DNA of 64,000 bases, from NCBI RefSeq assembly GCF_963662255.1, contig NC_085059.1, positions 2,404,501 to 2,468,500 on the forward strand. Direction: 5' to 3'. The DNA comes from Cinclus cinclus (lineage: Eukaryota > Chordata > Aves > Passeriformes > Cinclidae). Below, one piece after another: positions 45,551-58,918 of this stretch. A program made the translations under genes and the position numbers. Under the pieces are notes generated by a model that had not been told where the DNA came from, ran no database searches, and worked only from the letters and a program-made list of their open reading frames with translations. Numbering within the stretch: the first letter of the stretch is position 1; each line of letters opens with the position of its first letter.

Positions 45551-47086
45551 TACAATTTCTTATTAAAACCCCGCCGCTCTGTGCAATTCCTTTGGGGAAC
45601 CTTTGCACAGTCATGGTTTCAACTTGCTCATGGTTCCTGGGGCTGGAGGTCCCGGGGGGTGCTGGCACAGCCAGCCCTGGCTGGGGGTCCCTGTGCAGGG
45701 AGGTCCCACTGACCCAGCACTGCTGTTCCTGGGGCCCAGCAGTGTCCCCGAGGGCAAAGCTGTCACCAGCAGAGAGGGAGCTGTGACAGCAGCAGCCCCT
45801 GCAGCCACGCCAACAAAGCAAAGGAAACCTCCTGCCACCCTTCCTGCTGCAGCCACTGGGACTCCTGGGCAGGAGCCAGCATCAGGCACAGGGATGCAAC
45901 ATCCACCTCCATGCTCTGAAGGTCACGACAGCCTTGGCAACTCTGGGACCTGCACCTGGGCTGCTGCAGGGGCTGATGTTTAAGGCTTGCAGCCTCAAAA
46001 ACCTCTGGGCTTTGCTTCCCCTGCTGCTTTCCATTGCCCTGTGCCCAGGATCCTCACCCTGACCGTGTTCCCCACTCCCTGAGCATCCCCATCACAGGGG
46101 GCACTGGCAAATCCCACACGCTTCACAAAACAAACTCCCCCACAGTAACCAAACCACTCTTTGGTCAGAGGGTGCCAAGGGGAAGCTCAGCACCAGCTGC
46201 CGTTTAAAGCATGCTTTCAAAAGTGGCTTCAGGCACTCTGGCAGTGCCTGCTGTGCAGCTGAGGCTGTGGGGACACAGCACTGGCTCAGGCCAGCCCTCG
46301 GCCCCTCACAGCTCATGCCAAGGGCCCAGCTCACAAAGCAGTTTCATACCACTTGCAGCAGCTATTTCAAAGGCCTAAATGTCATTCACAGGAGCCATTT
46401 AGGTGCCATGTAGGTGCCAATTCAGTGTCGGTGTCCTGGCATGAGAAGCCATGACGGGGCCTCTGCATGTGCACTCAGGGCACTTCCAGTGCCATCCCAA
46501 AGGGATCACAAAGGACAGGGCTCTTCTTTCAGCACTGCTGAGCTCCTCACCCAGCATTTAAATCTCAGGAAGAGACAAGAATTGAGTGCACCAGGGAAGC
46601 TGGCCTCCAAGAAAAGGCATCAATCCCACGGCCCACCCAAGCCAACGGCCTGCATGTCTGTACCTTCTCCTCCTTCTCTCTTCTCTGCTGTCACTTTGCC
46701 CGTTCTCTCTGTCCGGGAGCTTGGCCTCTCAGACAAATAAAAGATGTGCATCCTCACGTAGCCACTGCATAGATGTCTTACAGAATTGTCCCTTCTTCCC
46801 CGACACCTGCAAATCCTACCGCTGCCAGACCTCATCCCTTGCTCCCACAAAGGGAGAGAAGACTTTCCATTCTAATTCATTGTCCAGCTCTAAGTCAACT
46901 ACCCAGTCAGTAGAAATAGCTGTGAAATCCCCTCCACCAACCTGCCACAAGAGCTACAGCTGCGGAGGGGGAAACAGCAAACTCCCACCCCCACCACTGC
47001 TTTGGACTCCTTACCAGCTAAAATAGATCCCACTCCTGCGATTATTTCTTTTAACCACAGCTACAATCTATTGGAATCAATTAAAC

Positions 47087-47318
47087 ACAAGATCACAGAA
47101 TGGGCTGGGTGCAAAGGAACCTTCAGTGCCACCCAGTGCAAGCTCTGCCACGGCAGGGACACCTCCCACTGTCCCACGCTGCTCCAGCCTGGCCTTGGGC
47201 ACTGCCAGGGATCCAGGGGCAGCCACAGCTGCTCTGGGCACCCTGTGCCAGCCCTGCCCACCCTGCCAGGGAACAAGTCCTGCCCCATATCCCATCTGAA
47301 GCTGCTCCCAGTGCAAAG
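47087..47318 (-). mobile_element. CR1 LINE 3' end, minus strand, unit 10
   Basis: Amplified copy; no indels. Confidence 0.88.
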
Positions 47319-48941
47319 AGGTGTCACTGCATGGCCTTGGGATGATGGATCAAGAGAAAGCCCCAGGCTTTGAGCAGAGCCCCCAGTGCCTGTGCTGGGG
47401 ACGTGCCACCCACCTGCCCCGCAAGCACTCAGCTGCCTCGCAGCCAAAAGGAGTGTCCAACAGGCAAAGTACTCCCAGAGGATCAAGCCCTGGTCACTGC
47501 ACCAATGACAAGGTCTTTATTGGGAAGAAATGTCAAAGCACAGCGACATTTCTTTTCCAAGCAGGAGACGCTGATCCTGGTGCGGCACCGCAGGCATGCT
47601 GTTATTGCTGGTCCTCAATTCATCCCTTTATCAGCTGCAGGGCCACCAGGACAGGCTTTGGTCTCCCAGGCCAGCGCTGAGGGACACTGCTGTCCCCACC
47701 AGCTGTCCCCAGCCCTGGGTGCTGTCCCCGCCAGGGCTGTCCCCAGCCCTGTGTGCCCGAGCCTCTGCAGCCCAAAGCACCTGGAGATCCCCCTGAGCAT
47801 CAGCGATCAGGGCCGCTGCAATCAGCCTGCTGACCCAAAATCCCAAGTCCTGCCACAAGAAAAGCAGCTGATGCATCGATACCTTGAAATTACATGTCTC
47901 AATGCATGGACAGGAAGCACCCCTATGCCACCAAATCATTGCTAAGGGCTTGCAAGCCTCAACCCGCAGATTTCAGCGTTGCACACACAGTCAGGGCAAG
48001 GGTAAATCCACACAGAAATGACACAGAAATTCCAAAACACACATCTTGTTGGTCTTGACGCCTTTCTTGTTGGCTCAAGGGCTTTTTCCGTGGGCCACGC
48101 TTGCACAGAAAGAAAGAAAGGAAGTGCAGCTGCTGAGGAACATCTCCATGCCCTCAGCAGGTTTTGGTGCCTTTGCTGCAGGGCCGCTCCTGTCAGAGCC
48201 CCCTCTCTGCTGCTGACGCCTTTGCTCTTGGCGACACCAGCCCAGGAACACCAGCAGGGCCCAGGGCTGGGTCAGGGGGACCCCCCTGTGCACAGGGACT
48301 CCCAGCCCCGTGGCTGTGCCAGCACCCCCAGAAACACCAAGATCTGGCAGCACTTTGCTCCGCTGCTCTTTCCGGACACGCAACCATCTCCTTCCTTTGC
48401 CATCGCAGGAAAATTCAACCTCTACCTCAGCCAAAGACCATTTCCCACACATGGCTGCTCAGAAATGTTCTTCTGCACTTCCTCCACCAAAAACACCCCC
48501 GCATGCCCAGAAGAGATCCCAGGGCCATCAGGATACCCTCCACAAACACTGCACAGGCACCCAGGACCATGGGCTTTCCATCTCTGCCATTCAGGCTCCC
48601 TGCGCTGCTCCTGTTCATTTTCTCCTCCTCTCTCCATCACTTTGGGAGCCACAGAGCTCCCAGGCTTTGGCAATTCCCAAGGCCAGTGCTGTGCATGGCT
48701 TGTTGGACACCCCCGGGGCTGTGGACTGTGGACTGACATCCCTGTGGTGTTTCAGAGAAGCTGTTGAGAACCACAGCAAGCCACCAAGTTACTGAGCCTA
48801 CTAGAACACCTCCCCAAGAGTAAAAGCTGAAAAAGTTGGGGCTGCTGAGGAACGAGAGCTGAAGCTTGTGTGGCAAGCTCAGAGCACATTCACAGTGAAT
48901 GAAAGGTGGAAGAAGGAGCGTGACTCTTCCTCAGGAAGTGT

Positions 48942-49195
48942 ACTGATGGGACAAGGGGGAATGGGATCAAACGGAAAGAGAGTTGGAAGAGATTTGATGC
49001 TGGAAAGAAGTTCTTTAATGTGAGGCTGCTTGTCCCTGACACAGGGACCTGTGCACATGTGGGTGCCCCATCCCCAGCAACATCCAAGGCCACGTTGGAC
49101 AGGGTTGAAGTGCTGGGAGCTTGCTCAGGTTGGAACCAGATGATTTTTAGGGTCCCTTCCAAGCCAAACCACTCAAGGATTTGATGGTTCCATGA
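48942..49195 (+). mobile_element. CR1 LINE 3' end, unit 11
   Basis: Common form; no indels. Confidence 0.85.
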
Positions 49196-49359
49196 CGTCC
49201 ATCTCCAAGAGAGGAGTGGCCCTGAAGCTTCTGTGACATCACGGAGCCTGGAGTGCTCCAGGTGGAAGGTCCAGGGCCTGGAGACCAGCACAACAGACAG
49301 TTCACCTGCTGCCAGCACTCAGTTCTCCCCCACTCTTTGCTCTCTGCCACGGTGCCAAG

Positions 49360-49884
49360 ATGTTCCCGCTGCCAGCACTCGGTTGTCCCTCGCTCTTCGT
49401 TCTGTGCCTTGGTGCTGAGCTGCTCCTGCTGCCTGGACTTTTCCAGCACTTCTACTGGAGCATCAACGCCAGTAGGATGAGCGCTCCTGTCCCAGCGGAG
49501 GTACAGTGCCATACCAGGGAGGGGGGCAGCCCTGACTGCCTGGGCAGGCTGCAGCCCTGTGGGGATGGATGCTGGGGACAGGGACCCCAAGGGAGATTGT
49601 GCTGTCTCATGCAGACTGCCAGAGACACCATTGAGGATATGGAAGTGGATGAGAAGGACGACACCGAGCCCATGGAAGTTGATGAGCAAGACGACACCGA
49701 GCCCATGGAAGTTGATGAGAAGGACGACACCGAGCCCATGGAAGTTGATGAGCAGGATGACACCGAGCCCATGGAAGTGGATGAAAATGATGAGACTGAG
49801 CCCATGGAAGTTGATGAGCAGGATGACACCGAGCCCATGGACGTTGATGAGAAGGACAAGGAAGAGCCCCTGGTCCTGGGGTGA
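49360..49884 (+). CDS. Acidic-repeat protein, copy 11 (type A, 174 aa)
   Basis: Consensus type A protein; same shortened putative intron as copy 10. Confidence 0.55.
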   Translation: MFPLPALGCPSLFVLCLGAELLLLPGLFQHFYWSINASRMSAPVPAEVQCHTREGGSPDCLGRLQPCGDGCWGQGPQGRLCCLMQTARDTIEDMEVDEKDDTEPMEVDEQDDTEPMEVDEKDDTEPMEVDEQDDTEPMEVDENDETEPMEVDEQDDTEPMDVDEKDKEEPLVLG

Positions 49885-50015
49885 GGATGGAGCCCCAGGA
49901 GCAGGACAACCTGATGCTCCCCTGCCCTGCCCACAGGCAGTGCCCAGCCTGGGGCGGGGCTGGCTGGCTCTATTCAGGGACATGGTGCTCAAGGAAGTCC
50001 TGCTCTGCTGCTTCT

Positions 50016-50043
50016 TTCCTTCCTTCCTTCCTTCCTTCCTTCC
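50016..50043 (+). repeat. TTCC microsatellite, 7 repeats, unit 11
   Basis: Perfect run of 7. Confidence 0.95.
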
Positions 50044-50321
50044 CCGATTGACAGGGATAATGGGCATTGATAGGGCCCCGCTGTAAATATGGTCTACATG
50101 TTAGAGGGTTTTTATAGGAGCTGTTAGCCTAAAGCTCCTAGATTGTTCATCTCTAGGTTCTAGATTGTTCCCGTATAGGTCCCAGATTGTTACTGTATAG
50201 GTCCCAGGTTGTTGGAGTACTGGTTCCAGATTGTTAAAAGTATAGTCTTCCATGTAAATAAGTTCTATCCATTGTTGTTAGAAGGATAGATGTTCTGGAA
50301 ATGTTTGGATCACCTTTGTTC

Positions 50322-50327
50322 AATAAA
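50322..50327 (+). terminator. Poly(A) signal, unit 11
   Basis: AATAAA intact. Confidence 0.55.
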
Positions 50328-51863
50328 TACAATTTCTTATTAAAACCCCGCCGCTCTTTGCAATTCCTTTGGGCAACCTTTGCACAGTCATGGTTTCAAC
50401 TTGCTCATGGTTCCTGGGGCTGGAGGTCCCGGGGGGTGCTGGCACAGCCAGCCCTGGCTGGGGGTCCCTGTGCAGGGAGGTCCCACTGACCCAGCACTGC
50501 TGTTCCTGGGGCCCAGCAGTGTCCCCGAGGGCAAAGCTGTCACCAGCAGAGAGGGAGCTGTGACAGCAGCAGCCCCTGCAGCCACGCCAACAAAGCAAAG
50601 GAAACCTCCTGCCACCCTTCCTGCTGCAGCCACTGGGACTCCTGGGCAGGAGCCAGCATCAGGCACAGGGATGCAACATCCACCTCCATGCTCTGAAGGT
50701 CACGACAGCCTTGGCAACTCTGGGACCTGCACCTGGGCTGCTGCAGGGGCTGATGTTTAAGGCTTGCAGCCTCAAAAACCTCTGGGCTTTGCTTCCCCTG
50801 CTGCTTTCCATTGCCCTGTGCCCAGGATCCTCACCCTGACCGTGTTCCCCACTCCCTGAGCATCCCCATCACAGGGGGCACTGGCAAATCCCGCACGCTT
50901 CACAAAACAAACTCCCCCACAGTAACCAAACCACTCTTTGGTCAGAGGGTGCCAAGGGGAAGCTCAGCACCAGCTGCCGTTTAAAGCATGCTTTCAAAAG
51001 TGGGTTCAGGCACTCTGGCAGTGCCTGCTGTGCAGCTGAGGCTGTGGGGACACAGCACTGGCTCAGGCCAGCCCTCGGCCCCTCACAGCTCATGCCAAGG
51101 GCCCAGCTCACAAAGCAGTTTCATACCACTTGCAGCAGCTATTTCAAAGGCCTAAATGTCATTCACAGGAGCCATTTAGGTGCCATGTAGGTGCCAATTC
51201 AGTGTCGGTGTCCTGGCATGAGAAGCCATGACGGGGCCTCTGCATGTGCACTCAGGGCACTTCCACTGCCATCCCAAAGGGATCACAAAGGACAGGGCTC
51301 TTCTTTCAGCACTGCTGAGCTCCTCAGCCAGCATTTAAATCTCAGGAAGAGACAAGAATTGAGTGCACCAGGGAAGCTGGCCTCCAAGAAAAGGCATCAA
51401 TCCCACGGCCCACCCAAGCCAACGGCCTGCATGTCTGTACCTTCTCCTCCTTCTCTCTTCTCTGCTGTCACTTTGCCCGTTCTCTCTGACCGGGAGCTTG
51501 GCCTCTCAGACAAATAAAAGATGTGCATCCTCACGTAGCCACTGCATAGATGTCTTACAGAATTGTCCCTTCTTCCCCGACAGCTGCAAATCCTACCGCT
51601 GCCAGACCTCATCCCTTGCTCCCACTAAGGGAGAGAAGACTTTCCATTCTAATTCATTGTCCAGCTCTAAGTCAACTACCCAGTCAGTAGAAATAGCTGT
51701 GAAATCCCCTCCACCAACCTGCCACAAGAGCTACAGCTGCGGAGGGGGAAACAGCAAACTCCCACCCCCACCACTGCTTTGGACTCCTTACCAGCTAAAA
51801 TATATCCCACTCCTGCGATTATTTCTTTTAACCACAGCTACAATCTATTGGAATCAATTAAAC

Positions 51864-52095
51864 ACAAGATCACAGAATGGGCTGGGTGCAAAGGAACCTT
51901 CAGTGCCACCCAGTGCAAGCTCTGCCACGGCAGGGACACCTCCCACTGTCCCACGCTGCTCCAGCCTGGCCTTGGGCACTGCCAGGGATCCAGGGGCAGC
52001 CACAGCTGCTCTGGGCACCCTGTGCCAGCCCTGCCCACCCTGCCAGGGAACAAGTCCTGCCCCATATCCCATCTGAAGCTGCTCCCAGTGCAAAG
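51864..52095 (-). mobile_element. CR1 LINE 3' end, minus strand, unit 11
   Basis: Amplified copy; no indels. Confidence 0.88.
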
Positions 52096-53718
52096 AGGTG
52101 TCACTGCATGGCCTTGGGATGATGGATCAAGAGAAAGCCCCAGGCTTTGAGCAGAGCCCCCAGTGCCTGTGCTGGGGACGTGCCACCCACCTGCCCCGCA
52201 AGCACTCAGCTGCCTCGCAGCCAAAAGGAGTGTCCAACAGGCAAAGTACTCCCAGAGGATCAAGCCCTGGTCACTGCACCAATGACAAGGTCTTTATTGG
52301 GAAGAAATGTCAAAGCACAGCGACATTTCTTTTCCAAGCAGGAGACGCTGATCCTGGTGCGGCACCGCAGGCATGCTGTTATTGCTGGTCCTCAATTCAT
52401 CCCTTTATCAGCTGCAGGGCCACCAGGACAGGCTTTGGTCTCCCAGGCCAGCGCTGAGGGACACTGCTGTCCCCACCAGCTGTCCCCAGCCCTGGGTGCT
52501 GTCCCCGCCAGGGCTGTCCCCAGCCCTGTGTGCCCGAGCCTCTGCAGCCCAAAGCACCTGGAGATCCCCCTGAGCATCAGCGATCAGGGCCGCTGCAATC
52601 AGCCTGCTGACCCAAAATCCCAAGTCCTGCCACAAGAAAAGCAGCTGATGCATCAATACCTTGGAATTACATGTCTCAATGCATGGACAGGAAGCACCCC
52701 TATGCCACCAAATCATTGCTAAGGGCTTGCAAGCCTCAACCCGCAGATTTCAGCGTTGCACACACAGTCAGGGCAAGGGTAAATCCACACAGAAATGACA
52801 CAGAAATTCCAAAACACACATCTTGTTGGTCTTGACGCCTTTCTTGTTGGCTCAAGGGCTGTTTCTGTGGGCCACGCTTGCACAGAAAGAAAGAAAGGAA
52901 GTGCAGCTGCTGAAGAACATCTCCATGCCCTCAGCAGGTTTTGGTGCCTTTGCTGCAGGGCCGCTCCTGTCAGAGCCCCCTCTCTGCTGCTGACGCCTTT
53001 GCTCTTGGCGACACCAGCCCAGGAACACCAGCAGGGCCCAGGGCTGGGTCAGGGGGACCCCCCTGTGCACAGGGACTCCCAGCCCCGTGGCTGTGCCAGC
53101 ACCCCCAGAAACACCAAGATCTGGCAGCACTTTGCTCCGCTGCTCTTTCCGGACACGCAACCATCTCCTTCCTTTGCCATCGCAGGAAAATTCAACCTCT
53201 ACCTCAGCCAAAGACCATTTCCCACACATGGCTGCTCAGAAATGTTCTTCTGCACTTCCTCCACCAAAAACACCCCCGCATGCCCAGAAGAGATCCCAGG
53301 GCCATCAGGATACCCTCCACAAACACTGCACAGGCACCCAGGACCATGGGCTTTCCATCTCTGCCATTCAGGCTCCCTGCGCTGCTCCTGTTCATTTTCT
53401 CCTCCTCTCTCCATCACTTTGGGAGCCACAGAGCTCCCAGGCTTTGGCAATTCCCAAGGCCAGTGCTGTGCATGGCTTGTTGGACACCCCCGGGGCTGTG
53501 GACTGTGGACTGACATCCCTGTGGTGTTTCAGAGAAGCTGTTGAGAACCACAGCAAGCCACCAAGTTACTGAGCCTACTAGAACACCTCCCTAAGAGTAA
53601 AAGCTGAAAAAGTTGGGGCTGCTGAGGAACGAGAGCTGAAGCTTGTGTGGCAAGCTCAGAGCACATTCACAGTGAATGAAAGGTGGAAGAAGGAGCGTGA
53701 CTCTTCCTCAGGAAGTGT

Positions 53719-53972
53719 ACTGATGGGACAAGGGGGAATGGGATCAAACGGAAAGAGAGTTGGAAGAGATTTGATGCTGGAAAGAAGTTCTTTAATGTGA
53801 GGCTGCTTGTCCCTGACACAGGGACCTGTGCACATGTGGGTGCCCCATCCCCAGCAACATCCAAGGCCACGTTGGACAGGGTTGAAGTGCTGGGAGCTTG
53901 CTCAGGTTGGAACCAGATGATTTTTAGGGTCCCTTCCAAGCCAAACCACTCAAGGATTTGATGGTTCCATGA
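53719..53972 (+). mobile_element. CR1 LINE 3' end, unit 12
   Basis: Common form; no indels. Confidence 0.85.
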
Positions 53973-54136
53973 CGTCCATCTCCAAGAGAGGAGTGGCCCT
54001 GAAGCTTCTGTGACATCACGGAGCCTGGAGTGCTCCAGGTGGAAGGTCCAGGGCCTGGAGACCAGCACAACAGACAGTTCACCTGCTGCCAGCACTCAGT
54101 TCTCCCCCACTCTTTGCTCTCTGCCACGGTGCCAAG

Positions 54137-54661
54137 ATGTTCCCGCTGCCAGCACTCGGTTGTCCCTCGCTCTTCGTTCTGTGCCTTGGTGCTGAGCTGC
54201 TCCTGCTGCCTGGACTTTTCCAGCACTTCTACTGGAGCATCAACGCCAGTAGGATGAGCGCTCCTGTCCCAGCGGAGGTACAGTGCCATACCAGGGAGGG
54301 GGGCAGCCCTGACTGCCTGGGCAGGCTGCAGCCCTGTGGGGATGGATGCTGGGGACAGGGACCCCAAGGGAGATTGTGCTGTCTCATGCAGACTGCCAGA
54401 GACACCATTGAGGATATGGAAGTGGATGAGAAGGACGACACCGAGCCCATGGAAGTTGATGAGCAAGACGACACCGAGCCCATGGAAGTTGATGAGAAGG
54501 ACGACACCGAGCCCATGGAAGTTGATGAGCAGGATGACACCGAGCCCATGGAAGTGGATGAAAATGATGAGACTGAGCCCATGGAAGTTGATGAGCAGGA
54601 TGACACCGAGCCCATGGACGTTGATGAGAAGGACAAGGAAGAGCCCCTGGTCCTGGGGTGA
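54137..54661 (+). CDS. Acidic-repeat protein, copy 12 (type A, 174 aa)
   Basis: Consensus type A protein, no private residue seen. Confidence 0.55.
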   Translation: MFPLPALGCPSLFVLCLGAELLLLPGLFQHFYWSINASRMSAPVPAEVQCHTREGGSPDCLGRLQPCGDGCWGQGPQGRLCCLMQTARDTIEDMEVDEKDDTEPMEVDEQDDTEPMEVDEKDDTEPMEVDEQDDTEPMEVDENDETEPMEVDEQDDTEPMDVDEKDKEEPLVLG

Positions 54662-54797
54662 GGATGGAGCCCCAGGAGCAGGACAACCTGATGCTCCCCT
54701 GCCCTGCCCTGCCCACAGGCAGTGCCCAGCCTGGGGCGGGGCTGGCTGGCTCTCCTCAGGGACATGGTGCTCAAGGAAGTCCTGCTCTGCTGCTTCT

Positions 54798-54825
54798 TTC
54801 CTTCCTTCCTTCCTTCCTTCCTTCC
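54798..54825 (+). repeat. TTCC microsatellite, 7 repeats, unit 12
   Basis: Perfect run of 7. Confidence 0.95.
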
Positions 54826-55103
54826 CCGATTGACAGGGATAATGGGCATTGATAGGGCCCCGCTGTAAATATGTTCTACATGTTAGAGGGTTTTTATAGG
54901 AGCTGTTAGCCTAAAGCTCCTAGATTGTTCATCTCTAGGTTCTAGATTGTTCCCGTATAGGTCCCAGATTGTTACTGTATAGGTCCCAGGTTGTTGGAGT
55001 ACTGGTTCCAGATTGTTAAAAGTATAGTCTTCCATGTAAATAAGTTCTATCCATTGTTGTTAGAAGGATACATGTTCTGGAAATGTTTGGATCACCTTTG
55101 TTC

Positions 55104-55109
55104 AATAAA
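55104..55109 (+). terminator. Poly(A) signal, unit 12
   Basis: AATAAA intact. Confidence 0.55.
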
Positions 55110-56645
55110 TACAATTTCTTATTAAAACCCCGCCGCTCTTTGCAATTCCTTTGGGCAACCTTTGCACAGTCATGGTTTCAACTTGCTCATGGTTCCTGGG
55201 GCTGGAGGTCCCTGGGGGTGCTGGCACAGCCAGCCCTGGCTGGGGGTCCCTGTGCAGGGAGGTCCCACTGACCCAGCACTGCTGTTCCTGGGGCCCAGCA
55301 GTGTCCCCGAGGGCAAAGCTGTCACCAGCAGAGAGGGAGCTGTGACAGCAGCAGCCCCTGCAGCCACGCCAACAAAGCAAAGGAAACCTCCTGCCACCCT
55401 TCCTGCTGCAGCCACTGGGACTCCTGGGCAGGAGCCAGCATCAGGCACAGGGATGCAACATCCACCTCCATGCTCTGAAGGTCACGACAGCCTTGGCAAC
55501 TCTGGGACCTGCACCTGGGCTGCTGCAGGGGCTGATGTTTAAGGCTTGCAGCCTCAAAAACCTCTGGGCTTTGCTTCCCCCGCTGCTTTCCATTGCCCTG
55601 TGCCCAGGATCCTCACCCTGACCGTGTTCCCCACTCCCTGAGCATCCCCATCACAGGGGGCACTGGCAAATCCCACACGCTTCACAAAACAAACTCCCCC
55701 ACAGTAACCAAACCACTCTTTGGTCAGAGGGTGCCAAGGGGAAGCTCAGCACCAGCTGCCGTTTAAAGCATGCTTTCAAAAGTGGGTTCAGGCACTCTGG
55801 CAGTGCCTGCTGTGCAGCTGAGGCTGTGGGGACACAGCACTGGCTCAGGCCAGCCCTCGGCCCCTCACAGCTCATGCCAAGGGCCCAGCTCACAAAGCAG
55901 TTTCATACCACTTGCAGCAGCTATTTCAAAGGCCTAAATGTCATTCACAGGAGCCATTTAGGTGCCATGTAGGTGCCAATTCAGTGTCGGTGTCCTGGCA
56001 TGAGAAGCCATGACGGGGCCTCTGCATGTGCACTCAGGGCACTTCCAGTGCCATCCCAAAGGGATCACAAAGGACAGGGCTCTTCTTTCAGCACTGCTGA
56101 GCTCCTCACCCAGCATTTAAATCTCAGGAAGAGACAAGAATTGAGTGCACCAGGGAAGCTGGCCTCCAAGAAAAGGCATCAATCCCACGGCCCACCCAAG
56201 CCAACGGCCTGCATGTCTGTACCTTCTCCTCCTTCTCTCTTCTCTGCTGTCACTTTGCCCGTTCTCTCTGTCCGGGAGCTTGGCCTCTCAGACAAATAAA
56301 AGATGTGCATCCTCACGTAGCCACTGCATAGATGTCTTACAGAATTGTCCCTTCTTCCCCGACAGCTGCAAATCCTACCGCTGCCAGACCTCATCCCTTG
56401 CTCCCACAAAGGGAGAGAAGACTTTCCATTCTAATTCATTGTCCAGCTCTAAGTCAACTACCCAGTCAGTAGAAATAGCTGTGAAATCCCCTCCACCAAC
56501 CTGCCACAAGAGCTACAGCTGCGGAGGGGGAAACAGCAAACTCCCACCCCCACCACTGCTTTGGACTCCTTACCAGCTAAAATATATCCCACTCCTGCGA
56601 TTATTTCTTTTAACCACAGCTACAATCTATTGGAATCAATTAAAC

Positions 56646-56877
56646 ACAAGATCACAGAATGGGCTGGGTGCAAAGGAACCTTCAGTGCCACCCAGTGCAA
56701 GCTCTGCCACGGCAGGGACACCTCCCACTGTCCCACGCTGCTCCAGCCTGGCCTTGGGCACTGCCAGGGATCCAGGGGCAGCCACAGCTGCTCTGGGCAC
56801 CCTGTGCCAGCCCTGCCCACCCTGCCAGGGAACAAGTCCTGCCCCATATCCCATCTGAAGCTGCTCCCAGTGCAAAG
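56646..56877 (-). mobile_element. CR1 LINE 3' end, minus strand, unit 12
   Basis: Amplified copy; no indels. Confidence 0.88.
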
Positions 56878-58500
56878 AGGTGTCACTGCATGGCCTTGGG
56901 ATGATGGATCAAGAGAAAGCCCCAGGCTTTGAGCAGAGCCCCCAGTGCCTGTGCTGGGGACGTGCCACCCACCTGCCCCGCAAGCACTCAGCTGCCTCGC
57001 AGCCAAAAGGAGTGTCCAACAGGCAAAGTACTCCCAGAGGATCAAGCCCTGGTCACTGCACCAATGACAAGGTCTTTATTGGGAAGAAATGTCAAAGCAC
57101 AGCGACATTTCTTTTCCAAGCAGGAGACGCTGATCCTGGTGCGGCACCGCAGGCATGCTGTTATTGCTGGTCCTCAATTCATCCCTTTATCAGCTGCAGG
57201 GCCACCAGGACAGGCTTTGGTCTCCCAGGCCAGCGCTGAGGGACACTGCTGTCCCCACCAGCTGTCCCCAGCCCTGGGTGCTGTCCCCGCCAGGGCTGTC
57301 CCCAGCCCTGTGTGCCCGAGCCTCTGCAGCCCAAAGCACCTGGAGATCCCCCTGAGCATCAGCGATCAGGGCCGCTGCAATCAGCCTGCTGACCCAAAAT
57401 CCCAAGTCCTGCCACAAGAAAAGCAGCTGATGCATCAATACCTTGGAATTACATGTCTCAATGCATGGACAGGAAGCACCCCTATGCCACCAAATCATTG
57501 CTAAGGGCTTGCAAGCCTCAACCCGCAGATTTCAGCGTTGCACCCACAGTCAGGGCAAGGGTAAATCCACACAGAAATGACACAGAAATTCCAAAACACA
57601 CATCTTGTTGGTCTTGACGCCTTTCTTGTTGGCTCAAGGGCTGTTTCTGTGGGCCACGCTTGCACAGAAAGAAAGAAAGGAAGTGCAGCTGCTGAGGAAC
57701 ATCTCCATGCCCTCAGCAGGTTTTGGTGCCTTTGCTGCAGGGCCGCTCCTGTCAGAGCCCCCTCTCTGCTGCTGACGCCTTTGCTCTTGGCGACACCAGC
57801 CCAGGAACACCAGCAGGGCCCAGGGCTGGGTCAGGGGGACCCCCCTGTGCACAGGGACTCCCAGCCCCGTGGCTGTGCCAGCACCCCCAGAAACACCAAG
57901 ATCTGGCAGCACTTTGCTCCGCTGCTCTTTCCGGACACGCAACCATCTCCTTCCTTTGCCATCGCAGGAAAATTCAACCTCTACCTCAGCCAAAGACCAT
58001 TTCCCACACATGGCTGCTCAGAAATGTTCTTCTGCACTTCCTCCACCAAAAACACCCCCGCATGCCCAGAAGAGATCCCAGGGCCATCAGGATACCCTCC
58101 ACAAACACTGCACAGGCACCCAGGACCATGGGCTTTCCATCTCTGCCATTCAGGCTCCCTGCGCTGCTCCTGTTCATTTTCTCCTCCTCTCTCCATCACT
58201 TTGGGAGCCACAGAGCTCCCAGGCTTTGGCAATTCCCAAGGCCAGTGCTGTGCATGGCTTGTTGGACACCCCCGGGGCTGTGGACTGTGGACTGACATCC
58301 CTGTGGTGTTTCAGAGAAGCTGTTGAGAACCACAGCAAGCCACCAAGTTACTGAGCCTACTAGAACACCTCCCCAAGAGTAAAAGCTGAAAAAGTTGGGG
58401 CTGCTGAGGAACGAGAGCTGAAGCTTGTGTGGCAAGCTCAGAGCACATTCACAGTGAATGAAAGGTGGAAGAAGGAGCGTGACTCTTCCTCAGGAAGTGT

Positions 58501-58754
58501 ACTGATGGGACAAGGGGGAATGGGATCAAACAGAAAGAGAGTTGGAAGAGATTTGATGCTGGAAAGAAGTTCTTTAATGTGAGGCTGCTTGTCCCTGACA
58601 CAGGGACCTGTGCACATGTGGGTGCCCCATCCCCAGCAACATCCAAGGCCACGTTGGACAGGGTTGAAGTGCTGGGAGCTTGCTCAGGTTGGAACCAGAT
58701 GATTTTTAGGGTCCCTTCCAAGCCAAACCACTCAAGGATTTGATGGTTCCATGA
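58501..58754 (+). mobile_element. CR1 LINE 3' end, unit 13
   Basis: One private change (caaacagaaa for caaacggaaa near 58531). Confidence 0.85.
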
Positions 58755-58918
58755 CGTCCATCTCCAAGAGAGGAGTGGCCCTGAAGCTTCTGTGACATCA
58801 CGGAGCCTGGAGTGCTCCAGGTGGAAGGTCCAGGGCCTGGAGACCAGCACAACAGACAGTTCACCTGCTGCCAGCACTCAGTTCTCCCCCACTCTTTGCT
58901 CTCTGCCACGGTGCCAAG

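Larger units (their letters stand above)
42975..47755 (+). repeat. Array unit 10 (4781 bases, type A)
   Basis: Type A gene, 8 TTCC repeats, and a 5-base shorter putative intron (45100-45155). It shares with unit 11 a two-base variant near its start (gctttttccg for gctgtttctg). A private change turns the AT-rich tatatcc motif at about 47025 into tagatcc. Minisatellite 47688-47753. Arms 43395-43557 and 45644-45804; CR1 at 44161-44414 (+) and 47087-47318 (-). Confidence 0.97.
47756..52532 (+). repeat. Array unit 11 (4777 bases, type A)
   Basis: Shares the 5-base shorter putative intron (49881-49936) and the gctttttccg variant with unit 10. 7 TTCC repeats; minisatellite 52465-52530. Arms 48176-48338 and 50421-50581; CR1 at 48942-49195 (+) and 51864-52095 (-). 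Confidence 0.97.
52533..57314 (+). repeat. Array unit 12 (4782 bases, type A)
   Basis: Shares with unit 13 a private A near its start (catcaatacc for catcgatacc) and a private C in the 3'UTR (ggatacatg for ggatagatg). 7 TTCC repeats; minisatellite 57247-57312; putative intron 54658-54718. Arms 52953-53115 and 55203-55363; CR1 at 53719-53972 (+) and 56646-56877 (-). Confidence 0.97.
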